Origin: JBGVSA01 sp047605765
GTDB taxonomy: Bacteria; Pseudomonadota; Gammaproteobacteria; Burkholderiales; Rhodocyclaceae
Direction: 5' to 3'
NCBI GenBank assembly: GCA_047605765.1
Contig: JASGFB010000108.1
Span: 1-15,769, forward strand
Length of the DNA: 15,769 nt
Part shown: one piece after another, positions 6,495-12,915 of the stretch
Layout of the letters: each line of letters starts with the position of its first letter
How positions within the stretch are numbered: the first letter of the stretch is position 1
The notes under the pieces: generated by a model
Seen by the model: the letters and a program-made list of their open reading frames with translations, nothing else
Database searches by the model: none
Told to the model about the DNA's origin: nothing
Made by a program: the position numbers and the translations under genes

Positions 6495-8151
6495 GAGCCA
6501 GTTCCTCCTTGGCGATGGCATGGGGGGTCCGGTGTTCGCGTCCGCGCAGACGACGCGCGGCGAGCACCGCCAGCGCGGCGCTGCCCAACAGCACCAGGTC
6601 GACACCGGCCACCGGCCAGTAGCCGTCGGCGAGGGTCTTGAGCAGATGGTCGCCAGTCGATATCCAGTTGAGGACCGCCGCTCCGGCGGCCAGCACCGCC
6701 ACGGCCCAGCACTGCTCGCGCCAGGCCGGCGCGATGCGCGCCTGCGCCACCGGCGAGGTACGCCAGAAGGCGTGCGCCAGCGCCAGCGCCCAGGCGCCCC
6801 AGAAGATGCGCTCCTCCCAGGTGCCGCGCAGCGGCAGGTCGGGCGGCAGCAGGCGGTTGGCCACCAGCATGGCGGCGGTGGCGATGAGCATGCCGGTCAC
6901 CGTGGTGACCGCCAGCGCGTCCACCACGCGCGCGCCTTGTGAGCCCTGGGCGGCATGCTGGCGTTTGCGTTTGCCGACAAAGAACATGAAGCCGGTGGCA
7001 ATGCACACGCAGCCGCTGATGCCGCCGACGAAGTACAGCACGCGCAGCATCCAGTGACGGAAGTGCTGCAGGTGCAGGCCGGTAATGAAATTGTTGATGC
7101 CCCTGGCGGCACTCCTGGGGTCGTCCTCGCGGATCACCTCGCCGGTCGGCCCCTTGAAGTGGATGCCTTCACCGGTGAGCGTGACGCGGTCGGTGCCGGC
7201 GCGGTACACGCTGACCGTGGCGTTGGCGTCACCGACGTGGTGGATGCTCAGCAGGCCGACCTCGCCGGCCATGCCGCGGGCCGCCCAGCGACGCTGCGCC
7301 TCCGCCACCATGGCGTCGACCGAGGCCAGGCCGGCCGGGATGCCGGCTGCCTCGTCGGGCAGGCCGGTGCGGGTGGCTTCGAGTTTTTCGTGTGCCTTGG
7401 CCAACGGCTTCATCATGGTGTTGCCGACGGGGAAATACAGCCCGGCGAAAATGATCAGGCCCGACAGCGCGAACATGAAATGAAAGGGCAGGGCCACTAC
7501 GCCGGTCAGGTTGTGCAGATCGAGTGCGCTGCGCTGGGTCTGCTTGTTGGGGCGGAAGGTGAACAGCTCGCGGAAGATCTTGCGATGCATGACCACGCCC
7601 GTCACCAATGCCACCAGCATCATCAGCGCGGCCAGCCCGACGATCCAGGTGCCCAGTTCCTGCCAATGGATGTGCAGTTCGTAGTGCATCGGATAGAAGA
7701 ACTGGCTGCCGATCTTGAGGGTGTCCACGCTCAGTTCCTGCCCGGTGCGTGGGTCGAGCGTCATGACGCCGTAGGCGTGATCGTTGTCCGGATCCTTGGG
7801 GTCCGGCAGTTCGAAACCCGACCACATTGCCAGGACCGGATCGCGGTGGGTGGTGTACGCCCCCCACTCGTGCAGCGGCAGGGTGTCGGGCAGTGGGCTG
7901 TTGGTGCGTGTCTGGGCCTCGGTGCGGCCCAGCTCATCGAGCTTGATGCGCAGGAAGGCCGGCTCCAGCATTTTGTCGAACGACGGCATCGGCTGCGGTG
8001 CGAAGCGCGTCGACGGCACCGCCCAACGGTCGATCTCGCGGTCGTACACCGACAGCGAACCAAAGAAGAAACACACCATCAGCACGAAGCCCAGCGCGAG
8101 CCCGAACCACGTGTGTACCCAGGTCATGGAATGGCGGAACGATTGCAGCAT
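6487..8151 (-). CDS. PepSY-associated TM (PepSY_TM) protein, probable siderophore-iron reductase
   Basis: A 554-residue inner membrane protein of the PepSY_TM family. The first helix (residues 14-36) follows the conserved W-x-x-x-H-x-W (RHSMTWVHTWFG); a periplasmic domain spans about 40-163; helices lie at about 168-188, 217-240 and 368-392, and four further helices fill 410-532. Histidines that could bind heme or iron cluster at membrane borders: H156/H160/H162 (MHYELHIHW), H189, H213, H224 and H360/H363/H366 (GLHLQHFRHW). Relatives such as FpvG and FoxB of Pseudomonas aeruginosa take part in reducing siderophore-bound iron at the inner membrane. ATG 8151 was chosen because the family begins there; the frame continues to 8286 without family features. 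It is the middle gene of a Fur-controlled operon, 17 bases after DUF3649 and overlapping DUF3325. Cofactor and substrate are inferred. Confidence 0.9.
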   Translation of the reverse strand: MLQSFRHSMTWVHTWFGLALGFVLMVCFFFGSLSVYDREIDRWAVPSTRFAPQPMPSFDKMLEPAFLRIKLDELGRTEAQTRTNSPLPDTLPLHEWGAYTTHRDPVLAMWSGFELPDPKDPDNDHAYGVMTLDPRTGQELSVDTLKIGSQFFYPMHYELHIHWQELGTWIVGLAALMMLVALVTGVVMHRKIFRELFTFRPNKQTQRSALDLHNLTGVVALPFHFMFALSGLIIFAGLYFPVGNTMMKPLAKAHEKLEATRTGLPDEAAGIPAGLASVDAMVAEAQRRWAARGMAGEVGLLSIHHVGDANATVSVYRAGTDRVTLTGEGIHFKGPTGEVIREDDPRSAARGINNFITGLHLQHFRHWMLRVLYFVGGISGCVCIATGFMFFVGKRKRQHAAQGSQGARVVDALAVTTVTGMLIATAAMLVANRLLPPDLPLRGTWEERIFWGAWALALAHAFWRTSPVAQARIAPAWREQCWAVAVLAAGAAVLNWISTGDHLLKTLADGYWPVAGVDLVLLGSAALAVLAARRLRGREHRTPHAIAKEELAHA

Positions 8152-8168
8152 TACCGTGGCACCGTGTC

Positions 8169-8468
8169 TTAGATCAGAGAGGGGATGAGCAGCCAGGCCG
8201 CGCCGGTCATGGCCGCGGCGCCAGCGGACAGCACTGCCCACACGCGCCACAGGCTGGCCGCCGCGAAGGCCCAGCAGAACAGGCACAGGAACACCACGAA
8301 GGCCAGCAGGTAAAGGGTGGTGCGGGCGTCGTCATAGGGCATGCCGGCCGTCATGAGCAGGGCGATGCCGAGGGTGACGAATCCCCATACGAAGCCGTAG
8401 CCGCCAAGCAGGCCGGCGGCAATGCGCGAGACGATATGAACGGGGCTGGGGGTGCCGGGGCTGGACAT
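8169..8468 (-). CDS. DUF3649 family membrane protein, first gene of the iron operon
   Basis: A 99-residue protein with three probable membrane helices. The core, RIAAGLLGGYGFVWGFVTLGIALL, then PYDDARTTLYLLAFVVFLCLFCWAFAA and SLWRVWAVLSAGA, fits DUF3649, a small family found in Fur-regulated clusters with PepSY and DUF3325 proteins. ATG 8468 was chosen over a GTG at 8498 because the likely -10 box (8502-8507) would put the transcript start near 8495, downstream of the GTG. The ribosome site is weak (AAAAAGAA). Function is not established; a small partner of the neighbouring reductase is plausible. Confidence 0.83.
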   Translation of the reverse strand: MSSPGTPSPVHIVSRIAAGLLGGYGFVWGFVTLGIALLMTAGMPYDDARTTLYLLAFVVFLCLFCWAFAAASLWRVWAVLSAGAAAMTGAAWLLIPSLI

Positions 8469-8501
8469 TGGAATTCTTTTTGATTGCTGCAAAAGCACGC
8501 G

Positions 8502-8530
8502 ATATTAATGAGAATTGTTCTCATCGTATA
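8502..8530 (-). promoter_or_regulatory. Probable promoter of the iron operon, overlapped by the Fur box
   Basis: On the minus strand TAATAT (8507-8502) is a good -10 hexamer. Seventeen bases upstream lies TATACG (8530-8525), a weak -35. The Fur box occupies exactly the 17-base spacer. A start near 8495 leaves a leader of about 27 bases. Confidence 0.5.
8508..8524. promoter_or_regulatory. Fur box controlling the DUF3649-PepSY-DUF3325 operon
   Basis: ATGAGAATTGTTCTCAT has perfect 7-base arms around a 3-base centre, the classical form of a Fur binding site (TGAGAA-N3-TTCTCA core). It directly abuts a probable -10 element, so bound Fur would block RNA polymerase when iron is plentiful. It lies 39 bases before the DUF3649 start and points to iron repression of all three genes. 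Confidence 0.88.
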
Positions 8531-8565
8531 GAGGCTGCAATGCCATGCGTGTCGTGTGCCGCGTT

Positions 8566-9432
8566 TCAGCGCCGACAGGCCCCGCGCAGGCGCTCGAGGA
8601 CGAAGGCCGCGCGGGCGGTGAGCGGCCATTCGGCACGATGGACCAGCCACAGTGGATAAGGGTCGCCGCTGATCGCCACGCTGATGGCTCCGGCATGCGG
8701 AAACGACTGCCGCGCATGGCGCGGAATGACCGTAAAGCCCAAGCCGTTGGCAACCGAATCCAGGATCAGGCCGATCTGATTGATGTAGCCCCGGCAGGGC
8801 AGGCTGCGCACCCCCGGATTGCCGGGAAAGCTCCGCCCGAACAGGCGCGTGGCCATCACCGGCCCGTCCGGATGTTCGATGAAGCCCAGGCGTACCAGAT
8901 CGTCCCAGGTTTCGATGCGCGTGCCGGTGGGCACCACCAGTTCCAGCACCTCTTCGGCGAACTCGCTGGCGGTGAAACGCGGGTCGTCGGGGCGGACGGT
9001 GACGATGCCGAAGTCGTATTTCTTCTCCAGCAGGGCATCGAGGATTTCCTGGTCGGGGGCGAAGCGATGGCGAATCACCAGTCCGGCGTGCTCGGTCTGC
9101 AGGGCCAGCAGTGTCGGGTGCAGGGCCAGGCCGACGCTGCCCGGCGTGGTCAGGCCGACCTCGCCCTGGAAGGCATCGGCGTCGGCCAGCCGCACCTTCA
9201 GGCGTCGCCCGGCCTGTTCGACCTCGTTGCAGTAATCGAGAAAATCCTTGCCGGCCGGCGTGAGTTCCAGGGCGCGTGGCCGGCGCACCAGCAGGGGGCC
9301 CAACTGGTCTTCGAGCTGGCGCACGTGCTGGCTGACGGCGGCCTGGGTCAGGCCCAGGCGATCAGCGGCCCGCGTGAAGCTGCCGGTGTCGGCCAGCGCC
9401 AGAAAGGTCTGCACCCATTGCGGAGAAAACAT
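8566..9432 (-). CDS. LysR-type transcriptional regulator, divergent from the DJ-1/OYE genes
   Basis: A 288-residue LysR regulator. The N-terminal winged helix-turn-helix is at residues 3-60 (LALADTGSFTRAADRLGLTQAAVSQHVRQLEDQLG), and the co-inducer domain covers about 88-285, with a typical start (GEVGLTTPGSVGLALHP) and a C-terminal NGLGFTVIPRHAR. It closely resembles regulators that act on a divergent neighbour, here the DJ-1 gene at 9653. An interrupted dyad of LysR type lies in its own leader (9441-9457), suggesting autoregulation. The inducer is unknown. Its 3' end is 42 bases before the Fur box, but it has no visible link with the iron operon. Start at ATG 9432 gives the normal family N-terminus. 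Confidence 0.93.
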   Translation of the reverse strand: MFSPQWVQTFLALADTGSFTRAADRLGLTQAAVSQHVRQLEDQLGPLLVRRPRALELTPAGKDFLDYCNEVEQAGRRLKVRLADADAFQGEVGLTTPGSVGLALHPTLLALQTEHAGLVIRHRFAPDQEILDALLEKKYDFGIVTVRPDDPRFTASEFAEEVLELVVPTGTRIETWDDLVRLGFIEHPDGPVMATRLFGRSFPGNPGVRSLPCRGYINQIGLILDSVANGLGFTVIPRHARQSFPHAGAISVAISGDPYPLWLVHRAEWPLTARAAFVLERLRGACRR

Positions 9433-9440
9433 AATGAATT

Positions 9441-9457
9441 CTTATCGATCGGATAAG
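9441..9457. promoter_or_regulatory. Candidate LysR-type operator (T-N11-A dyad)
   Basis: CTTATC-GATCG-GATAAG is an inverted repeat with 6-base arms and contains T-N11-A (9443-9455), the LysR box pattern. It sits 9-25 bases upstream of the LysR start in the LysR / DJ-1 divergent region, beside an AT-rich tract (9461-9478) that probably holds promoter elements. Confidence 0.5.
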
Positions 9458-9652
9458 GGTTGATTAGTTTAAATTAAGTCGCCGCGCTCTTACTCTTCCT
9501 TCCGTTGCAGTCGATGGCCGTGCGCTACGCGTGCGCCATGCCCTATGCATCAGGAACCGGTCTGGCCGGTTTCATGCGGATAGGAGCGGGGCGCGTCACA
9601 GCGCCGCCGATTGTGTTCCCCCTGGATGCACCCTGGAAAAAGGAGCCCACCG

Positions 9653-10360
9653 ATGCCCCCTGTCTTCAAGATCCTGATTGTCCTGACCTCGCATGCCACC
9701 GCTGGCGCCAGCGGCCATCCGACCGGCCTGTGGCTGGAAGAATTCACCACGCCGTACTACGCCTTTGTCGATGCGGGCGTGCAGGTCGATGTTGCCTCCA
9801 TCGAGGGCGGCCAGGTACCGGTCGACCCCAACTCCGTGCAGCCCGAGGGCAAGAACCCCGCCAGCGTCGAGCGCTACCTGAAAGACGCCGCCGCGCGCGC
9901 CAAGGCCGAAAACTCGCTAAAGCTGCAAGGCATTCAATCCACCGGCTATGCGGCGGTATTCATGCCGGGCGGCCACGGCACCATGTGGGACCTGCCCGAC
10001 AGCGCCGCGCTCGCCACGTTGCTGGGCGATGCCTGGCGCGACGGCAAGGTGGTCGCGGCCGTCTGCCACGGCCCGGCGGGCCTGGTGAACGCCCGGGACG
10101 AAGCCGGCCGGCCGCTGGTGGCGGGGCGCCGCGTGGCGGCCTTCACCAACAGCGAAGAAGTGGCCGCCGGCATGGACAAGACGGTGCCTTTCGCGCTGGA
10201 AACGCGCATCCGCGAATTGGGCGCCCGCTACGAAAGCGGGCCGGACTTCCAGCCCTTTGCCGTGCGTGACGGCCGCCTCGTCACCGGCCAGAATCCCGTC
10301 TCGTCCGAAAAGGTCGCGCAACTGGTGCTGGAGGCCGTGCGCGAAGCCGCGCCGCACTGA
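9653..10360 (+). CDS. DJ-1/PfpI family protein, Hsp31-like (glyoxalase III / deglycase type)
   Basis: A 235-residue class I glutamine amidotransferase-fold protein. The N-terminal strand KILIVLTSHA and GLWLEEFTTPYYAF carry the conserved acid (Glu29/Glu30); VFMPGGHGTMWDLP (about 102-115) forms the oxyanion side; the nucleophile is Cys138 in AVCHGPAG, followed by His139. This is the Hsp31 layout, in which the enzyme converts methylglyoxal to lactate without glutathione or acts as a protein chaperone/deglycase. The start at 9653 has AAAAAGGAG eight bases upstream; the frame runs further upstream to 9611 without support. It is divergent from a LysR gene and followed by an intrinsic terminator and an old yellow enzyme gene, which suggests defence against reactive aldehydes or electrophiles. 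Exact activity is inferred. Confidence 0.9.
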   Translation: MPPVFKILIVLTSHATAGASGHPTGLWLEEFTTPYYAFVDAGVQVDVASIEGGQVPVDPNSVQPEGKNPASVERYLKDAAARAKAENSLKLQGIQSTGYAAVFMPGGHGTMWDLPDSAALATLLGDAWRDGKVVAAVCHGPAGLVNARDEAGRPLVAGRRVAAFTNSEEVAAGMDKTVPFALETRIRELGARYESGPDFQPFAVRDGRLVTGQNPVSSEKVAQLVLEAVREAAPH

Positions 10361-10380
10361 GCGGCAAATCATCTGTCATG

Positions 10381-10414
10381 AACGCCCCGGCCCGTGCCGG
10401 GGCGTTTGCGTTTT
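10381..10414 (+). terminator. Intrinsic terminator between the DJ-1 and OYE genes
   Basis: AACGCCCCGGC (10381-10391) pairs with GCCGGGGCGTT (10396-10406) around a 4-base loop, and TGCGTTTT follows. This is a canonical GC hairpin with a T-rich tail, 20 bases after the DJ-1 stop. Only 33 bases remain before the OYE start, so OYE expression would rely on read-through or an unusually close promoter. Confidence 0.8.
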
Positions 10415-10439
10415 CTATTTCAGTTTTCTGGATTGCCTC

Positions 10440-11540
10440 ATGTCTGCTCTGTTTTCGCCGTTCCAACTCAAAGACGTCACGCTCCGCAACCGCATCGCCA
10501 TTCCGCCCATGTGCCAGTACAGCGCCACGGACGGTTTCAGCAACGATTGGCACCTGTCGCATTACGCCGGCCTGGCCCGGGGCGGCGCTGGCCTGGTCAT
10601 CGTCGAAGCCACCGCTGTGTCGCCGGAAGGCCGCATCACGCCGGCCTGTCTGGGGCTGTGGCAGGACGAACACATCGAAGGACTGGCACGTGTCGCCGCC
10701 GCCATCAAGGCCGCCGGCGCCGTGCCGGGCATCCAGATTGGTCACGCCGGCCGCAAAGCCAGCGCCAACCGTCCGTGGGAAGGCGACGATCACATCGCCG
10801 ACGATGATCCGCGCGGCTGGCCGACCCTGTCGCCCTCGGCCATCGCCTTTGGCGCCAACCTGTCCAAGGTGCCCCGTGAAATGAGCCTGGCCGACATCGC
10901 GCGCGTCACCGCCGATTTCGCCGCCGCCGCCCGCCGGGCACGTGAAGCCGGCTTCGAATGGCTGGAGCTGCACTTTGCGCATGGCTACCTGGCGCAGAGC
11001 TTTTTCTCTCCGCATGCCAACCAGCGTACCGATGCCTATGGCGGCGACCACGCCGGCCGCTCGCGCTTCCTGCTCGAAACCTTGGCGGCGGTGCGCGCCC
11101 AGTGGCCGCAGAGCCTGCCGCTCACCGCGCGTTTCGGTGTCATCGAATACGACGGTCGCGACGAGGAAACCCTGGCCGATTCGATCCGTCTGGTGAACGC
11201 CTTCCGCCAGGGTGGGCTGGATCTGCTCAACGTCAGCGTCAACTTCTCGACGCCCACCGCCCGGGTGCCCTGGGGGCCGGCGTTCCTGGCGCCGGTGGCC
11301 GAACGCGTGCGTCGCGAAAGCGGTTTGCCGGTGGCTTCTTCGTGGGGCATCGACGCCGCCCAGCATGCCGAGCGGGTCGTCGCCGACGGCCAGATGGATC
11401 TGGTCATGATCGGCCGCGCCATGCTGGCCAATCCGCACTATCCGTACGCGCTGGCCAAGCAGTTGGGCGTGGCACGTCCGTCGTGGGTGCTGCCCGCGCC
11501 TTACGCGCATTGGCTGGAGCGCTACAGCCTGCAGGCCTGA
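10440..11540 (+). CDS. Old yellow enzyme family NADPH:flavin oxidoreductase (YqjM-like)
   Basis: A 366-residue FMN TIM-barrel ene-reductase that reduces electron-poor double bonds such as alpha,beta-unsaturated carbonyls with NAD(P)H. The thermophilic-like/YqjM class signature IPPMCQYSATDG is at residues 21-32, with Cys25 and Tyr27 equivalent to the redox-tuning Cys26 and Tyr28 of YqjM. Substrate-binding His178, His181 and Tyr183 lie in ELHFAHGYL; QIGHAGRKAS (about 99-108) and MIGRAMLANP (about 323-332) complete the FMN site. ATG 10440 starts the family's normal N-terminus (SALFSPFQLKDVTLRNRI); the longer reading from 10257 overlaps DJ-1 in another frame. The ribosome site is poor. The gene follows a terminator and precedes a convergent lipoprotein gene by 15 bases. 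Confidence 0.95.
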   Translation: MSALFSPFQLKDVTLRNRIAIPPMCQYSATDGFSNDWHLSHYAGLARGGAGLVIVEATAVSPEGRITPACLGLWQDEHIEGLARVAAAIKAAGAVPGIQIGHAGRKASANRPWEGDDHIADDDPRGWPTLSPSAIAFGANLSKVPREMSLADIARVTADFAAAARRAREAGFEWLELHFAHGYLAQSFFSPHANQRTDAYGGDHAGRSRFLLETLAAVRAQWPQSLPLTARFGVIEYDGRDEETLADSIRLVNAFRQGGLDLLNVSVNFSTPTARVPWGPAFLAPVAERVRRESGLPVASSWGIDAAQHAERVVADGQMDLVMIGRAMLANPHYPYALAKQLGVARPSWVLPAPYAHWLERYSLQA

Positions 11541-11558
11541 GCGCCAGGGCGCCGCTCA
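11538..11558. terminator. Small hairpin overlapping both stop codons of convergent genes
   Basis: TGAGCG (11538-11543) pairs with CGCTCA (11553-11558); an alternative stem is GCGCC-AG-GGCGC. The first arm begins with the OYE stop and the second ends in the lipoprotein stop. It has no T-run and is weak, so a terminator role is tentative. Confidence 0.25.
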
Positions 11559-12257
11559 ACGCTGCGCCAATGGTTCCAGTGCGATGCGCACGCCCTCGGC
11601 CACTTCGGTATCCGCCTCGAACAGATCCAGGCGGAACTCGTGCTTGCGGTCCCTGATGTTTGCCTCGTAGGGCAGGGCGGCGCCGCCGAAATGGCGGAAA
11701 GCGAATCCGCCCTGGCCGGTCACGGCCGTCAGTTCAACCGACAGGGCGGTGGCGGAACCCCTGAACGAATAGCCCATGCCGTTGGAACTGCTCACGGGTA
11801 TCCGCTGATAGGTGCCGTCCCATGAAGCGCGGCTGCCGCCGAGCTGGGCGCTGCGCACCACCAGCCGCTGGCGGATCAGCAGTTCGCACTGCTGCTCTGC
11901 GCACACATGGCGAGCCAACGCCGACAGCGCCGTCGCATAGGCCTGCGGCCGGATGGCGCCGGACGCGCTGTCGAAGATACCTCCCACCGCGGCCGTCTCA
12001 CGCGACCAGTGCTGTTCGTAGTCGGCGCGCTCAAGCGTCATGACGCGATACCCCAGCGCCTTGAGTTGCGCATCCACTTGCTTGCCCATCATGGCCTCTC
12101 CCTTCTCGAAGGTTTCGGTCCTGGGGGGCGGCAGCAGCACGATGAGGGCGCCCGGCGGCGGCCGGGTAAAACCTGCTTCGATGGCGTTGTCCGCGGCGGG
12201 CATGGGGGCCGTGGCACAGGCTGAGAGCGTCAAAAGGCCGGCGAGGGCGATGCGCAT
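11556..12257 (-). CDS. Putative outer membrane lipoprotein of unknown function
   Basis: A 233-residue protein with a short lipoprotein signal, MRIALAGLLTLSAC; the lipobox is L-S-A-C with Cys14 acylated, and Ala at +2 predicts outer membrane sorting. I do not recognise the family. The mature part has a proline-rich strand (LIVLLPPPRTETFEKGEAMMGKQVDAQLKALGYRV) followed by a mixed alpha/beta region with Cys in HVCAEQQCELLI (a possible disulfide) and RQRLVVRSAQLGG, ending in a strand-rich half. This beginning recalls periplasmic lipoproteins that have a small N-terminal alpha/beta fold (compare proteins with an 'LLPP...G' opening), but I would not name a function. The start at 12257 was chosen because it opens the lipoprotein signal; upstream frame to 12503 overlaps the SRPBCC gene. 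It is 133 bases after that gene's start of transcription unit partner, and may be cotranscribed or independent. Confidence 0.75.
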   Translation of the reverse strand: MRIALAGLLTLSACATAPMPAADNAIEAGFTRPPPGALIVLLPPPRTETFEKGEAMMGKQVDAQLKALGYRVMTLERADYEQHWSRETAAVGGIFDSASGAIRPQAYATALSALARHVCAEQQCELLIRQRLVVRSAQLGGSRASWDGTYQRIPVSSSNGMGYSFRGSATALSVELTAVTGQGGFAFRHFGGAALPYEANIRDRKHEFRLDLFEADTEVAEGVRIALEPLAQR

Positions 12258-12390
12258 GGATCGAGGTGGAATCAAGGCTTGAAAACGGCGCGGCCATGAC
12301 AATGGCTTGCACGGCCGCAGAGCATACAAGATGCGCCCCAGCCCGGGTGGCGGCCCCGACTGTCGGGCATGCGCGCCGCGCGCGGGCGCA

Positions 12391-12828
12391 TCACGCCACG
12401 GGCATGCTCGCGACGCCGAGTTCGGCCGCCAGACGGTCGAGGTTCTGCTCGTTGGCAGGGATGACGATGGGTGCGACGGCCTGGGCGACCGCCGCATCGC
12501 CAAAGGTCTGCGTCCACGCCAGCAGGGTGCCTTGCGCCACCGGCGCCAATGCGATGCTGAGCTGGAACAGCGGCGCGCACACGTGATCGATGATCACCTC
12601 GCGGCCTTCGTCGATGCGTGCGAACACCGATTCGTTGGCGTACTCGCGGCCGTCCGGCCCGACCATCGTGAACACCCATTTGCCGCCGGGGCGGAATTCA
12701 AACACGTCGAAGCGGTTGGAAAAGCCAGCGGGCCCCCACCAGCGCGCCAGGCGTGCCGGATCGGAGATCGCCGCAAAGACGGCGGCCGGCTTGGCGGAAA
12801 ACTGCCGGCGGGTGGCGAAGGCGGTCAT
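12391..12828 (-). CDS. SRPBCC / AHSA1-domain protein
   Basis: A 145-residue START-like (SRPBCC) protein of the AHSA1 group. The signature FSAKPAAVFAAISDPARLARWWGP (about residues 10-33) is followed by a strand-rich FDVFEFRPGGKWVFTMVGPDG, then EVIIDH, GTLLAWTQTF and a long C-terminal helix (NEQNLDRLAAEL). The fold makes a hydrophobic pocket; members range from Hsp90-activating domains to small-molecule binding or stress proteins, and no specific ligand is visible. ATG 12828 was picked because the domain begins right after it and GAAGAGA precedes it by about seven bases; a start at 12849 would add seven residues. It lies 87 bases downstream of the glycosyltransferase stop with a GC hairpin between, so cotranscription is uncertain. 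Confidence 0.88.
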   Translation of the reverse strand: MTAFATRRQFSAKPAAVFAAISDPARLARWWGPAGFSNRFDVFEFRPGGKWVFTMVGPDGREYANESVFARIDEGREVIIDHVCAPLFQLSIALAPVAQGTLLAWTQTFGDAAVAQAVAPIVIPANEQNLDRLAAELGVASMPVA

Positions 12829-12879
12829 GGGGAATCTCTTCGCAAGCATGCAGGAGCGCCCATTAGACCACCTGCGGCG

Positions 12880-12905
12880 GCGGCCGGCCATGGGTGTCCG
12901 GCCGC
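12880..12905 (-). terminator. GC hairpin downstream of the glycosyltransferase, possible terminator
   Basis: GCGGCCGG (12880-12887) and CCGGCCGC (12898-12905) form a perfect 8-base stem with a 10-base loop, beginning 10 bases past the glycosyltransferase stop on the minus strand. No T-run follows. Confidence 0.35.
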
Positions 12906-12915
12906 TGCGCCGGTC

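Noticed and set aside
6955..8172. 405-residue plus-strand open frame
   Set aside because: Antisense shadow of the PepSY gene with repetitive low-complexity composition (many His, Gln, Glu) and no ribosome site; the PepSY reading is strongly supported.
8169..8498. Longer DUF3649 reading from a GTG at 8498
   Set aside because: The likely transcript start near 8495 is downstream of that codon, and the added residues are not family-like.
10281..11510. 409-residue minus-strand open frame
   Set aside because: Antisense to the old yellow enzyme gene, with no recognisable domain; the YqjM motifs are on the plus strand.
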